64,000 bases of DNA from Pseudomonas sp. MYb327 (GTDB lineage: Bacteria; Pseudomonadota; Gammaproteobacteria; Pseudomonadales; Pseudomonadaceae). Every line of letters starts with the position of its first letter. The first letter of the stretch is position 1. Shown here one piece after another: positions 35,148 through 44,195 of the stretch. The notes under the pieces were generated by a model. That model worked only from the letters and a program-made list of their open reading frames with translations. It did not search any database and had not been told where the DNA came from. Where the stretch lies: contig NZ_CP159258.1 of NCBI RefSeq assembly GCF_040438925.1, positions 1,192,001 through 1,256,000 on the forward strand, read 5' to 3'. Position numbers and translations under genes: made by a program.

Positions 35148-36383
35148 ATGCAAAACGGTGACTTGACCCATGAAGCCCTGGCCAGCCTTGGCCTCGACCT
35201 CACGCGCTACAACCAGTTGGTGGGCGAAATCTACGAAGGCGCCCTCGATCCGAAATTGATGGCTACTGCCCTCAGAAGCTTTCTCAAACTCTACGACGCC
35301 AACTTCGTCACCTTGATTCTGCGCGTGCCGGATCAACCCGATACGGGCGTGATGATTATCGTCGGCGACATCGAGGGTGCCGGTGATGTCTGCTACATGA
35401 CCTACCCGCAGACCAATTCGCCGTTCTCCAATCAGCCACTGGACAGTGTATTTACGGTCGATGACATCATGAGCTCCACGGAGTGGGAACACAGCGCCTA
35501 CTTCAAGGCGTTCTGCGGCCCCAATGATGTGTATCACGTGATGTGCGCGGACATTTCCACACCGGACGGCGGCAAGCTGCGCTTTCGCGTCACCCGCCCC
35601 AAGCGGACCGCCAATTTCTCTGCCCACGACCGGGCGGTGTGCACCAGTTTCCTGCCACACCTGCGGCGTGCCTCGCAGTTGCATAACCTGCTGGACCGTA
35701 GCGAATCGCTGAGTGAGTTGTACTCCCAGGCCATCAGCCGGTTGTCGGTGGCAACGCTGGTGCTCGACGAAAGCGGCAGCGTGTTGCAGATCAATCCGGT
35801 GGCCCAGGAAATCCTCGCCCGTTCCGATGGCCTGAAGCTGGTGGGCGGGCGCCTGGAAGCGACGTATCCCAGTGACAACCGTGAACTGCAGCGCCTGATT
35901 CGTGGTGCGTTCTGCCCGGATGCGCCTAAAAGCGCCGAGGCCATGTCGGTGACGCGGCCCTCGGGGCTGGTCAACCTCGGGGTGGTGGTCGAATCGATTC
36001 CGTCCCTGGACTGGGCGGAGGAGAAGGGCCAGCCGGCGGCACTGGTTTACATCCGCGATGCGTCGAGCAAATCCCTGGCCAGTGAAGTGGTGACCAAGCA
36101 GCTGTTCAACCTGACCAAGGCCGAAACCGCCCTGGCGATGGAACTGGCCAACGGCTTGTCCCTCGAGGAAGCTGCCGAGGTCTTGAATATCCGCCGCAAC
36201 ACCGCGCGGGCGCACTTGCGTTCGATCTTCTCCAAGACCGGCGTGCGGCGCCAGACCGAGTTGGTGCGCATCATGCTCAACAGCGTGGTGGCCTTGGGCA
36301 AGCCGCAGCTGGCATTGAAATTGACCGAGAAAATCAAGGTGCCGCCATTGCAACTGGCCGTGCCGATCTATCGCCAGGCCTGA
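35148..36383 (+). CDS. LuxR-family transcriptional regulator, TeiR-like
   Basis: 411 residues from the ATG at 35148. The C-terminal region (about 322-380) is a GerE/LuxR helix-turn-helix: LTKAETALAMELANGLSLEE, then AAEVLNIRRNTARAHLRSIF. A PAS-like segment lies near 200-240 (LVLDESGSVLQINPVAQEIL). The N-terminal part is conserved-looking but unnamed and lacks the acyl-homoserine-lactone domain. Comamonas testosteroni activates steroid genes through TeiR, a LuxR-type protein, and this is the only regulator in the window. It is the best candidate to bind the 16 dyads described here. No dyad precedes its own gene; the 148-bp upstream gap holds an imperfect hairpin near 35067-35090 and nothing else I recognise. 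Confidence 0.8.
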   Translation: MQNGDLTHEALASLGLDLTRYNQLVGEIYEGALDPKLMATALRSFLKLYDANFVTLILRVPDQPDTGVMIIVGDIEGAGDVCYMTYPQTNSPFSNQPLDSVFTVDDIMSSTEWEHSAYFKAFCGPNDVYHVMCADISTPDGGKLRFRVTRPKRTANFSAHDRAVCTSFLPHLRRASQLHNLLDRSESLSELYSQAISRLSVATLVLDESGSVLQINPVAQEILARSDGLKLVGGRLEATYPSDNRELQRLIRGAFCPDAPKSAEAMSVTRPSGLVNLGVVVESIPSLDWAEEKGQPAALVYIRDASSKSLASEVVTKQLFNLTKAETALAMELANGLSLEEAAEVLNIRRNTARAHLRSIFSKTGVRRQTELVRIMLNSVVALGKPQLALKLTEKIKVPPLQLAVPIYRQA

Positions 36384-36447
36384 TCCTGCAAAACCGCCGC
36401 CGGGCCATCCGCTGCCCGGCGTCGTGGCCATTGACGCCGCGTATTTT

Positions 36448-36465
36448 TAGTCCGCACGGACGATG
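36448..36465 (+). promoter_or_regulatory. Shared operator-like dyad before 3-alpha-HSD gene
   Basis: TAGTCCGCACGGACGATG contains the perfect inverted repeat GTCCG-N2-CGGAC. A -10-like GATACT lies at 36487-36492 and the ATG is 53 bp downstream. It is one of the best copies. Confidence 0.7.
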
Positions 36466-36518
36466 CCGTCCCGTGATCGCCCTGTCGATACTGGGCGGAC
36501 CAATCACGGAGAACCACC

Positions 36519-37286
36519 ATGCCAATTACAGCCATCACCGGCAGTGCCTCGGGAATCGGGGCCGCCGTATCCGCCGCCATGCGCGCTGCCGGGCATCAGG
36601 TTATCGGTATCGATCGCAGCAACGCCGAAGTGATCGCCGACCTGTCCACCCCTCAGGGGCGTGACACCGCCATCGGCCAAGTGCTTGAACTCAGCGGTGG
36701 AGTCCTCGACGGCCTGATCTGCTGCGCCGGGGCCGGTGTCACCGCGCCCAACTGCGGCCTGATCCTAGCGGTCAATTACTTCGGTGTCAGTCAGTTGCTC
36801 GATGGCCTGCAGGACGCGTTGGCCAAGGGTCAACAACCGGCGGCGCTGGTGATCGGCTCTGTGGCGGCGACTCATTCGGGGCCCGAGGGCCAGTCGTTGA
36901 TCGAAGCAATGATCGCCGGCGATGAGGTCCGGGCACTGGAATTGGCCAACAGACTCGGCCAGCCGCACGTCGCCTATGCCGCTTCCAAATACGCCATCAG
37001 CCAGCACGTCCGCAGCTTGGCCGTGGGCTGGGGCAAGCAAGGTATGCGGGTCAATGTGGTGGCGCCGGGCGCGGTGGAAACTCCGTTGCACCAGGCATCG
37101 CTGGAGGATGCGCGTTTTGGCCAGGCGACCCGCGATTTCGTCGCGCCGCTGGGCCGCGCCGGGCGCCCTGATGAGATCGCCGCAATGGTCGCTTTCTTGC
37201 AATCGCCACAAGCGTCGTTTATCCATGGCACCGTGGTGTTCGTCGATGGCGGAATGGACGCCATGGTCCGCACGTCGCGCTTCTAA
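36519..37286 (+). CDS. hsdA: 3-alpha-hydroxysteroid dehydrogenase/carbonyl reductase
   Basis: 255 residues. It follows Comamonas testosteroni 3alpha-HSD/CR in detail: ITGSASGIGAAV for NAD binding, IDRSNAEVIADLSTPQGR, the VNYFGVSQLLDGL helix, YAASKYAIS for Tyr/Lys, and the C-terminal FIHGTVVFVDGGMDAMVR. The compact DLS stretch in place of a longer loop is specific to this subgroup. It reversibly oxidises the 3-alpha-hydroxyl of bile acids and androsterone to the 3-ketone, the entry step of ring A metabolism. It is preceded by a strong operator copy. Confidence 0.85.
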   Translation: MPITAITGSASGIGAAVSAAMRAAGHQVIGIDRSNAEVIADLSTPQGRDTAIGQVLELSGGVLDGLICCAGAGVTAPNCGLILAVNYFGVSQLLDGLQDALAKGQQPAALVIGSVAATHSGPEGQSLIEAMIAGDEVRALELANRLGQPHVAYAASKYAISQHVRSLAVGWGKQGMRVNVVAPGAVETPLHQASLEDARFGQATRDFVAPLGRAGRPDEIAAMVAFLQSPQASFIHGTVVFVDGGMDAMVRTSRF

Positions 37287-37299
37287 AAAAGGAATCGGC

Positions 37300-38133
37300 A
37301 TGAACAAAGTGGCATTCATCACCGGCGCCAGCCGGGGTATCGGTCGCGAGGCGGCGCTGGCGTTCGCCCGCGCCGGTTTCGACCTGGCGATCAGCGCCCG
37401 TACGCTCAACGAAGGTGAGCAACACGAGCACGCCCTGCGCGACGCCAACGGAGCGCCGCTGGCCGGCAGCCTCAACGGCACTGCGCAGGCGTTACGCGAA
37501 CTGGGTTGCCGGGTGCTCGTGGTGCCGATGGACCTGCTCGACAGCGACTCGGCCCTGACCGCCTGCCAGGCAGTGTTGGCCGAGTACGGACGCATCGACG
37601 TGCTGATCAACAACGCGATCTATCAAGGCAGCGACCTCAACGCCGGGTTCATGGACCTGCAAGCGCAGACCCTGGAGCGGATGTTCCAGGGCTACATCCT
37701 GACCCCGTTCCTGTTGACCCGTGCAGTGGCTGAACACATGGTGACGCGCGGCGGCGGGGTGGTGATCAACGTCACTTCCGGCGCTGGCGAAAGCGATCCA
37801 CCGGTGGCGGCAGGCAAGGGCGGTTGGGGGTATGCCTACGGCGCGGGCAAGGCGGCGGTGTCGCGACTGTCCGGGGTGCTGACCACGGAATTGGGCGAGG
37901 CGGGCGTGCGCGCTTACACGCTCAATCCGGGCGTCGTCACCACTGAAGCGCTCAAGGCCACCATCGGCGACAAAGGCCTGATCGCCCTGCGCGCCGGCAG
38001 TGCGCCACCCCATGTACCGGCAGCCGTGATGCTGTGGCTGGCCACCGCCGAACAGGCGCCTGCTTTTCAACGCCGGACCATTGCTGCACAACCGTTTGCG
38101 TTGGAGCACGGCATCGTCGCCGATTGGCGTTAA
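37300..38133 (+). CDS. Short-chain dehydrogenase/reductase of unknown substrate
   Basis: 277 residues, 13 bp after hsdA with AAAAAGGA upstream, so the two are co-transcribed. ITGASRGIGREAALAFARAG and the NNAIYQGS motif are clear. The active-site Tyr/Lys motif reads YAYGAGKAA. A longer insert between beta strands 2 and 3 (about 30 residues around NGAPLAGSLNG) distinguishes it from the other SDRs in the window. It might oxidise another ring or side-chain hydroxyl. Confidence 0.78.
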   Translation: MNKVAFITGASRGIGREAALAFARAGFDLAISARTLNEGEQHEHALRDANGAPLAGSLNGTAQALRELGCRVLVVPMDLLDSDSALTACQAVLAEYGRIDVLINNAIYQGSDLNAGFMDLQAQTLERMFQGYILTPFLLTRAVAEHMVTRGGGVVINVTSGAGESDPPVAAGKGGWGYAYGAGKAAVSRLSGVLTTELGEAGVRAYTLNPGVVTTEALKATIGDKGLIALRAGSAPPHVPAAVMLWLATAEQAPAFQRRTIAAQPFALEHGIVADWR

Positions 38134-38152
38134 AACCTATCCACCGACCCCA

Positions 38153-38243
38153 TTAGGAGCGAGCTTGCTCGCGATTGCGGTAGGCCAGTCGTCAACAATG
38201 TTGACTGGACTATCGCCATCGCGAGCAGGCTCGCTCTCACATG
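38153..38243. repeat. REPIN between convergent genes
   Basis: TTAGGAGCGAGCTTGCTCGC is mirrored by GCGAGCAGGCTCGCTCTCAC; an inner CCAGTC...GACTGG inverted repeat extends the structure. Confidence 0.8.
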
Positions 38244-38256
38244 GGGTTATGTATCT

Positions 38257-39285
38257 TTACGCCTGACGCCGCTGGCGGGCGAGGGTCATGGCGGTGTCTT
38301 CGATCATGTCTTCCTGACCGCCGACCATGCCGCGACGACCCATTTCCACGAGGATTTTCCGCGCCGACACGCCGTATTTCTTCTCGGCGCGTTTGGCGAA
38401 CAGCAGGAACGAACCGTAGACCCCGGCATAGCCCATGGTCAGGGCATCGCGGTCGCTGCGGATCGGGAAGTCCATGATTGGCACCACCAGATCTTCGGCC
38501 ACGTCCTGGATACCGAACACGCTGACACCGGTGTCGATGCCCATGCGGTCGCACACCGCCACCAGCACTTCCATCGGTGTGTTGCCGGCTCCGGCACCGA
38601 GGCCCGCGCAGGCGGCGTCGATCCGGTTGGCCCCCGCGGCAATCGCGGCGATGGAGTTGGAGACGCCCATCGACAGGTTGTGGTGGCCATGAAAACCGAT
38701 TTCGGTTTCCGGCTTGAGCGCCGCGCGCATTGCCGCCACGCGGGCGCTGACGTCATGGGGCAACAGGTAGCCCGCCGAGTCGGTCAGGTAAATGCAGTTG
38801 GCGCCATAGCTTTCCATCAGCAAGCCTTGCTTGACCAGGCCTTCGGGGCTGTTCATGTGGGCCATCATCAGGAAGCCGACGGTGTCCATGCCCAGGCCTC
38901 GGGCGTGGGAGATGTGCTGTTCGCTGACATCGGCCTCGGTGCAATGGGTGGCGACGCGAATGGTGTTGACCCCCAGTTCATGGGCCATCTTCAGGTGATC
39001 GACGGTGCCGATACCCGGCAGCAGCAGGGCCGAAACCTTGGCCTTTTTCATCAACGGGATCACCGCCGACAGGTACTCCTCGTCGGTGTGGGCCGGGAAG
39101 CCATAGTTCACCGAGCTGCCGCCCAGGCCGTCCCCGTGGGTGACTTCGATCAGCGGCACACCGGCCGCGTCAAGGCCGCAGGCGATGTCTTTCATCTGTT
39201 GCAAGCTGATCTGGTGACGCTTGGGGTGCATGCCGTCGCGCAGGCACATGTCGTGAACGGTGATGCTTTTGCCGCGAAGATCCAT
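38257..39285 (-). CDS. hsaF: 4-Hydroxy-2-oxoacid aldolase HsaF
   Basis: 342 residues from the ATG at 39285 (AAGGAG upstream). It is a DRE-TIM metallolyase: [18 protein letters not shown] at the metal/base site, [13 protein letters not shown], and metal ligands in [14 protein letters not shown]. Class II pyruvate aldolases of the BphI/DmpG type cleave 4-hydroxy-2-oxoacids; HsaF acts on 4-hydroxy-2-oxohexanoate from ring A, giving pyruvate and propanal. It would channel the aldehyde to HsaG, encoded immediately upstream in the leftward operon. Confidence 0.88.
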   Translation of the reverse strand: MDLRGKSITVHDMCLRDGMHPKRHQISLQQMKDIACGLDAAGVPLIEVTHGDGLGGSSVNYGFPAHTDEEYLSAVIPLMKKAKVSALLLPGIGTVDHLKMAHELGVNTIRVATHCTEADVSEQHISHARGLGMDTVGFLMMAHMNSPEGLVKQGLLMESYGANCIYLTDSAGYLLPHDVSARVAAMRAALKPETEIGFHGHHNLSMGVSNSIAAIAAGANRIDAACAGLGAGAGNTPMEVLVAVCDRMGIDTGVSVFGIQDVAEDLVVPIMDFPIRSDRDALTMGYAGVYGSFLLFAKRAEKKYGVSARKILVEMGRRGMVGGQEDMIEDTAMTLARQRRQA

Positions 39286-39295
39286 GGTCGGCTCC

Positions 39296-40222
39296 TTATG
39301 CGTGGGCGGGGTGGGCGGTGGCGTGCAGCACAAGTTCGCCCTTGAGGATTTCCTCGGCGAACATCTCGGCGGTGCGCGCCGCGGCGGCGGTCATGATGTC
39401 GAGGTTGCCGGCGTATTTGGGCAAGTAGTCACCCAGGCCTTCGACCTCCATGAAGATCGACACCCGATTGCCGTCGAACACCGGGCCGTTGACCAGCTTG
39501 TAGCCGGGCACGTAGCGCTGCACTTGCTTGATCATCGCCTCGATGGCGGCGGTGATGGCCGGCTGGTCAGGTTCGCTGGCGGTCAGGCAATGCACGGTGT
39601 CGCGCATGATCAGCGGCGGCTCGGCCGGGTTGATGATGATGATCGCCTTGCCTTTCTTCGCACCGCCGACCTTTTCCACCGCGCTGGACGTGGTGCGGGT
39701 GAACTCGTCGATGTTTTTCCGGGTGCCGGGGCCAACCGATTTCGACGCGGCGGTGGCGATGATTTCGGCATAGTCCACCGGCTGCACACTGGACACGGCG
39801 GCCACCAGTGGAATGGTCGCCTGGCCACCGCAGGTCACCATGTTGACGTTCATCACGCCCAGGCCCAGTTGCGCCTTGAGGTTGACTGGCGGTACGCAAT
39901 ACGGGCCTATGGCCGCCGGGGTCAAGTCGATCATTAACACGCCCAGGGCATTGAGCTTGCGCGAGTTCTGCGCATGTACATACGCCGAGGTGGCGTCGAA
40001 GGCGATCTGGATCTGGTCTTCGAGGACATGGGGCAGCAAGCCGTCGACGCCATCGGCGGTGGTCTTCAGGCCCAGCTCGCGAGCCCGCGACAGGCCTTCG
40101 GAGGTGGCGTCGATACCGACCATCCACACGGGTTCCAGCACCTCGCTGCGCATCAATTTGTACAGCAGGTCGGTGCCGATGTTGCCCGGCCCGATCAGCG
40201 CGCATCTAATCTTTTTGCTCAT
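39296..40222 (-). CDS. hsaG: Acylating aldehyde dehydrogenase HsaG (propanal to propionyl-CoA)
   Basis: 308 residues from an ATG at 40222; the longer frame to 40264 lacks a Shine-Dalgarno. [20 protein letters not shown] is the NAD-binding start of BphJ/DmpF-type enzymes, and the catalytic Cys131 lies in [17 protein letters not shown]. It forms a complex with the aldolase HsaF, converting propanal to propionyl-CoA. It is 10 bp upstream of hsaF on the minus strand. Confidence 0.88.
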   Translation of the reverse strand: MSKKIRCALIGPGNIGTDLLYKLMRSEVLEPVWMVGIDATSEGLSRARELGLKTTADGVDGLLPHVLEDQIQIAFDATSAYVHAQNSRKLNALGVLMIDLTPAAIGPYCVPPVNLKAQLGLGVMNVNMVTCGGQATIPLVAAVSSVQPVDYAEIIATAASKSVGPGTRKNIDEFTRTTSSAVEKVGGAKKGKAIIIINPAEPPLIMRDTVHCLTASEPDQPAITAAIEAMIKQVQRYVPGYKLVNGPVFDGNRVSIFMEVEGLGDYLPKYAGNLDIMTAAAARTAEMFAEEILKGELVLHATAHPAHA

Positions 40223-40253
40223 GTTTTTTTGGCTCCTGAAGAGGGAAGGGCGA

Positions 40254-41045
40254 TCAAGGGACAAAGCGCAGGCTGGTGTCGCCCAGCCCGCTCATGGACA
40301 GGCTGATGCTGTCACCGGCTACCACCGGCACCAGTGGCGCCAGGGCACCGGAGAGAATGATTTCGCCACGGCGGAACGGGATGCCCAGCTCGCCCAGGGT
40401 ATTGGCCAGCCAGGCCACTGCGGCGCAGGGATGGCCTTGCACCGCCGAGCCCAGGCCGGAGCCTGCCGGCTGACCGTTTTTGTGCATTTGCATGTGCACG
40501 GCGGCCAGGTCCAGCGAGCGCGGATCGACCCGCTGGCTGCCGAGGGCGAACACGCCGCAGGAGGCGTTGTCGGCCACGGTGTCCTGGATGCGAATCTGCC
40601 AGTCGTCGATCCGCGAATCGACAATCTCGAAGCACGGTACGACCCATTGGCTGGCGGCCAGGACGTCCTCGGCGCTGATGCCCGGACCTTGCAAGTCTTC
40701 GCCGAGGATAAAGGCGATTTCACCTTCGGCCCGTGGCTGGATCAGGTTGTAGCGGGCCAGGCTGACATCGCTGCCATCTTCGACTTGCATCGCATGGGTG
40801 AGGAAGCCGAAGTCCGGTTGGTGGACATCGAGCATTTCCTGCACGGCGCGGCTGGTGACCCCGATTTTCTTGCCGACCACCCGCTCGCCGAGGGCTTCGC
40901 GGCGTTGCAGGAAGTGCAGGGAAATCCGGTAGGCCTGCTCCAGGGTGATCTGCGGATAGCGCCGGGTCAGGGGCGCCAGGGTCTGGCGGCTGCGCAAGGC
41001 GTTGAACAGTTCGTCACCGAGGGCGTTGATCAAATGGGCGTCCAT
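40254..41045 (-). CDS. hsaE: 2-Hydroxypentadienoate hydratase-type enzyme HsaE
   Basis: 263 residues from an ATG at 41045, with AGGAG 8 nt upstream. The sequence has the [34 protein letters not shown] and [12 protein letters not shown] blocks of the MhpD/BphH hydratase family. It hydrates the 2-hydroxyhexa-2,4-dienoate released by HsaD to 4-hydroxy-2-oxohexanoate. It is followed by hsaG and hsaF, so the HsaE-G-F steps form one operon. A terminator-like hairpin lies just upstream (41070-41108). Confidence 0.87.
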   Translation of the reverse strand: MDAHLINALGDELFNALRSRQTLAPLTRRYPQITLEQAYRISLHFLQRREALGERVVGKKIGVTSRAVQEMLDVHQPDFGFLTHAMQVEDGSDVSLARYNLIQPRAEGEIAFILGEDLQGPGISAEDVLAASQWVVPCFEIVDSRIDDWQIRIQDTVADNASCGVFALGSQRVDPRSLDLAAVHMQMHKNGQPAGSGLGSAVQGHPCAAVAWLANTLGELGIPFRRGEIILSGALAPLVPVVAGDSISLSMSGLGDTSLRFVP

Positions 41046-41069
41046 GGCGAAGGCTCCTGAGGGTTGGGA

Positions 41070-41108
41070 GAAAGAAAAGGCCCGCCCCAACGTCAACAGG
41101 GGCGAGCC
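41070..41108 (-). terminator. Terminator-like hairpin between the 7-alpha-HSD-like gene and hsaE
   Basis: Minus strand: GGCTCGCCCC and GGGGCGGGCC pair (one G-T-type mismatch) around a 10-nt loop and run into TTTTCTTTCT. It stands between co-directional genes, so it could partly end transcription from the upstream promoter or act as an attenuator. Confidence 0.55.
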
Positions 41109-41120
41109 CAAAGGAGTCGG

Positions 41121-41894
41121 TCAGCCGGGCCAAACCGACGAGTCGGCGCCGCCGTCGACATCGATGATTTTGCCGGTTACCCAGGCTGAAGCGGGGCTGG
41201 CCAGGTAGAGTGCGGCAGCGGCGATGTCTTGCGGGGTGCCAAGGCATTTGAGAGGCGTATTGTTTTCCATCACCTCGCGCATGGCGGCGGGCATCACGCC
41301 GTTCAACGCCTCGGTCAGCGTCGGTCCGGGCGCAACGGCGTTGACGCGGATCTGCGGCGCAAAGTCCTGGGCCAGCAGGCGGGTCAAATGGCTGAGGGCA
41401 GCCTTGGCGGCGCCATAGGCGCTGAAATGGCGCTGGGCATAACGCGCCGCCACCGAACTGATATTGATGATGTTGCCGCCACCGGCCTCGCGCATCAGCG
41501 GTACGCACAATTGGCAGAAGGCGTAGCTGGTGGCGACGTTGAAGTTCAGCACCTGGGCGAACGCTTCGGGCGTCATCGCCAACGGATCGTTGGGCCCGCC
41601 ACCACCGACGTTGTTCACCAGGTGAGTGATCCGACCCATTTGTTCCACGCTTTGACGCACCAGAGCCTGACGTTGCCCGGCATCGTTGACGTCACAGGCG
41701 ATGGCCAAGGCGCGTCGGCCCAGGCCACGCACTTCTTCGGCCACTGCTTCTACCTCGTCCAGCGAACGCGCCGAACACACCACGTCGGCACCGGCTTCGG
41801 CAAACGCCAGGGCAATCGCCCGACCAATACCCCGGCCGCTGCCGGTGACAATGGCGACGCTGCCGTGCATTTCGAAACGCTGCAAAATACTCAT
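41121..41894 (-). CDS. 7-alpha-hydroxysteroid dehydrogenase-like SDR
   Basis: 257 residues. VTGSGRGIGRAIALAFAEAG, the NNVGGGGPND motif (where most SDRs have NNAG), YGAAKAALSHL and SPASAWVTGKIIDVDGG follow E. coli HdhA (7alpha-HSD), which carries NNAGGGGP and SPAASWVSG. It probably oxidises the 7-alpha-hydroxyl of bile acids. It is the first gene of the leftward group, with an operator-like dyad 62 bp upstream. Confidence 0.72.
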   Translation of the reverse strand: MSILQRFEMHGSVAIVTGSGRGIGRAIALAFAEAGADVVCSARSLDEVEAVAEEVRGLGRRALAIACDVNDAGQRQALVRQSVEQMGRITHLVNNVGGGGPNDPLAMTPEAFAQVLNFNVATSYAFCQLCVPLMREAGGGNIINISSVAARYAQRHFSAYGAAKAALSHLTRLLAQDFAPQIRVNAVAPGPTLTEALNGVMPAAMREVMENNTPLKCLGTPQDIAAAALYLASPASAWVTGKIIDVDGGADSSVWPG

Positions 41895-41956
41895 GGCCCT
41901 TGCTCCGTGGGGTCGATTTTGGATGCGTTTACTATCGCTGCGGTGATCTGGTTGGG

Positions 41957-41974
41957 CATCGTCTCAATGGACTA
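41957..41974 (-). promoter_or_regulatory. Shared operator-like dyad before the 7-alpha-HSD-hsaEGF group
   Basis: Minus strand TAGTCCATTGAGACGATG, nearly identical to the hsaB site. A -10-like GATAGT lies at 41931-41936. Its left half on the minus strand (GGACTA on the plus strand, 41969-41974) is the first base block of the adjoining tandem repeat. Confidence 0.68.
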
Positions 41975-42092
41975 GCGGGGGGCTGTGTGCATATCCGTTC
42001 CTGCGGTAACGGACTAGCGGGGGCCGTGTACATATCCGTTCCTGCGGTAACGGACTAGCGGGGGCCATGTACATATCCGTTCCTGCGGTAAC
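41969..42092. repeat. Three tandem 41-42 bp repeats fused to an operator
   Basis: Units at 41969-42010, 42011-42051 and 42052-42092 each start GGACTAGCGGGG and end ATATCCGTTCCTGCGGTAAC with few differences. Each unit carries the operator half-site GGACTA, and the first one is part of the dyad at 41957. The array then runs into the large inverted repeat. Confidence 0.88.
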
Positions 42093-42812
42093 GGCCACCT
42101 AGGGTTTCGCCCTTACGGCGAGTCACTTTTGGAAGAGCCCAAAAGTAACCAAAAGGCTCTTGCCCCACCACTTGGTGCCTCGCCTAGGCTCGGCATGCCC
42201 TCACTCCGGCATTGCTCCGTGGGTCGCCGCGATGGGCCATCCCTGGCCCAGCGCGGCTAAACCGGCGTCCTGCCGGTTTACCCACGGAGCAATGCCTGCG
42301 TTCGGCCATCGTGGTTTAACGGGGCGCCACGATCAAAATCAAAGCGAGGCGGCCTGACAGCCGACCTGATTTCAAGTGATCACGTTTCCCTGTAGGAGCG
42401 ATGGACGTCAACGATATCGCGCCCTGTCTGGAGGATCGCGTTGTCTTGACGTTCATCGCGAGCAGGGCTCGCACCCACAGTTGGATCGTAGACAGGGCCA
42501 GTCATCAGGTCGGCTGTCAGGCCGCCTCGCTTTGCTTTCGCTTGTGATCTTCTTGCCCCCTCGAGAGGCCGAGTGGAGGTTCTGCGCAGTGGGCAACCCG
42601 GCATGGATGCCGGGTTAGCCGCCCCCGGCCATGGATGGCCGATGGCGGCGGGCCCACGGAGCAGGACCGGAGCGAGGGCACCCTGAGCCTAGGCGAAGGG
42701 CCGAACGAAAGGGGCAAGAGCCTTTGGTTACTTGGGGCTTTTCCAAGTGACCCGCTGTAAGAGCGGAACCATAAGTGGCCGTTACCGCAGGAATGGATAT
42801 GTACCCGCTCAA
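42070..42812. repeat. Composite ~740-bp imperfect palindrome of two inverted intergenic repeats around a REPIN
   Basis: The gap 41895-42928 contains no gene. CATATCCGTTCCTGCGGTAA (from 42072) reappears inverted near 42783-42803, and alignment continues through the TTTTGG/AAGAGCCC and GGCTCTTGCCCC blocks, GCCTAGGCTC and CTCCGTGGG on both sides. A perfect 29-bp inverted repeat lies inside (42341-42369 against 42505-42533). In the centre is a decayed REPIN (about 42391-42480) with GATGGACGTCAA/TTGACGTTCATC. The arms resemble common long Pseudomonas intergenic repeats; I do not assign a family name. Confidence 0.8.
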
Positions 42813-42837
42813 CCTAATACCCCACCCACACCACCCC

Positions 42838-42855
42838 TAGTCCGCTTTGACGATG
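42838..42855 (+). promoter_or_regulatory. Shared operator-like dyad before hsaA
   Basis: TAGTCCGCTTTGACGATG with a -10-like GATGAT at 42876-42881. It ends 73 bp before the ATG at 42929. It lies just outside the composite palindrome. Confidence 0.68.
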
Positions 42856-42928
42856 AATGATTGTTCGCTCGATCCGATGATCCCTCTCAACTCGCGCAGT
42901 GGCGCAGTGAGATCGGGAGAATTGAGTG

Positions 42929-44116
42929 ATGCACAGCATGCGTGAAAAGACCCAGGACGAACGTGATCTGCTGGAACGTGCACGGCGCCTGGTGCCCGCA
43001 CTCAGGGCGCGCACGGCGCAGGCCGACAAGGACTTGAAGGTGCCGGTGGAGAGCGTCGTCGAGTTACAGGACGCCGGCTTGTTGCGGGCCTTGCAGCCTC
43101 GGGCGTTCGGTGGTTACGAAGTGGACCCGCGGACCTTTTTCGAAATCCAGACCATCCTCGCCGAGGGCTGTATGTCCACGGCCTGGATCTACGGCGTGAT
43201 GGGGGTTCACCCCTGGCAATTGGCGCGTTACCCGATCGAAGCGCAGCGCGAAGTCTGGGCCGACGACCATGACGCGCTGATCTGTTCGACCTATATGCCG
43301 GCGGCGAAAGTCACGGTGGTCGAAGGTGGCTACCGGATTAGCGGGCGCTGGGGTTTCTCCAGTGGCAGTGAACATTGCCAATGGGTGTTCCTGGGCGGCA
43401 TCCTGCCACCCGACGGCGAACTGGCCGCCGAGCACGGCACTTTCCTGCTGCCGCGCCGCGACTACCAGATCGAGCGCAACTGGGACGTGCTGGGCCTGCG
43501 CGGTACCGGTAGCCATGACATCGTGGTCGAGGATGTTTTCGTCCCGGCCCATCGCGTGCAACGCACCAACAACTGGACCCTCGAAGCGACGCCCGGGCGC
43601 CTGGTCAACACCAACCCGATCTACGCCATCCCCTTCGCCCAAGTGTTCTCCCGCGCCGTATCGACTTCGGCCATCGGCGCGTTGCAGGGTGCGATCAACG
43701 AGTTTCGCGACAACGCCGCCAACCACATCGGCAAGCATGGCGCGCGTACCGCGGATGATCCGGTGGCGCAAACCGCGGTTGCCGAAGCGATGATCACGGT
43801 CGACAGCTTGCGCCTGGTTCTGGAGCGCAACTACGAGCATCTGATGAGTCTGGCGCGTGCCGGGGAATACCCGGATACCGAGACTCGTCTGTTGTACCGC
43901 TACCAATCGGCCTACGTCACCAACATCTGTGCCGAGCGGGCCAACGACCTGCTGCGCAGCATGGCTGCCTCGGGTCTGTACAACACCAACCCGGTGGCGC
44001 GGCTGTTCCGCGATCTGCATCAGGCACGCGGACACATCGCCAACAACTACATGGCCTACGGGCGCAGCTACGGTGCGGTGATGCTCGGCCTGCCCAACCC
44101 GGACCCTTACGTCTGA
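42929..44116 (+). CDS. hsaA: 3-HSA 4-hydroxylase oxygenase component HsaA
   Basis: 395 residues using the ATG at 42929 (GGGAG 9 nt upstream); a GTG 3 bp earlier is possible. It is an acyl-CoA dehydrogenase-fold flavin-dependent monooxygenase: SGRWGFSSGSEHCQWVFLGG, LGLRGTGSHDIVVEDVFVP and MAASGLYNTNPVARLFRDLH are typical of the HsaA/HpaB-like group D enzymes, which bind no acyl-CoA. It hydroxylates the phenolic ring A of 3-HSA (the 9,10-seco product) to a catechol, using reduced flavin from HsaB (left edge of the window). It heads an operon with the KshB-like reductase and fadD3. Confidence 0.87.
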   Translation: MHSMREKTQDERDLLERARRLVPALRARTAQADKDLKVPVESVVELQDAGLLRALQPRAFGGYEVDPRTFFEIQTILAEGCMSTAWIYGVMGVHPWQLARYPIEAQREVWADDHDALICSTYMPAAKVTVVEGGYRISGRWGFSSGSEHCQWVFLGGILPPDGELAAEHGTFLLPRRDYQIERNWDVLGLRGTGSHDIVVEDVFVPAHRVQRTNNWTLEATPGRLVNTNPIYAIPFAQVFSRAVSTSAIGALQGAINEFRDNAANHIGKHGARTADDPVAQTAVAEAMITVDSLRLVLERNYEHLMSLARAGEYPDTETRLLYRYQSAYVTNICAERANDLLRSMAASGLYNTNPVARLFRDLHQARGHIANNYMAYGRSYGAVMLGLPNPDPYV

Positions 44117-44195
44117 GGCCATGGCGGCCGTTTCAAAACCCCTGGGTTTACACCTGTCCGTGATGCGCGGGCAGGTGGTCATGAGTACCTGAGCT

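Noticed and set aside
41969..42092. Possible CRISPR array
   Set aside because: The three units are directly adjacent with no unique spacers and there are no cas genes.
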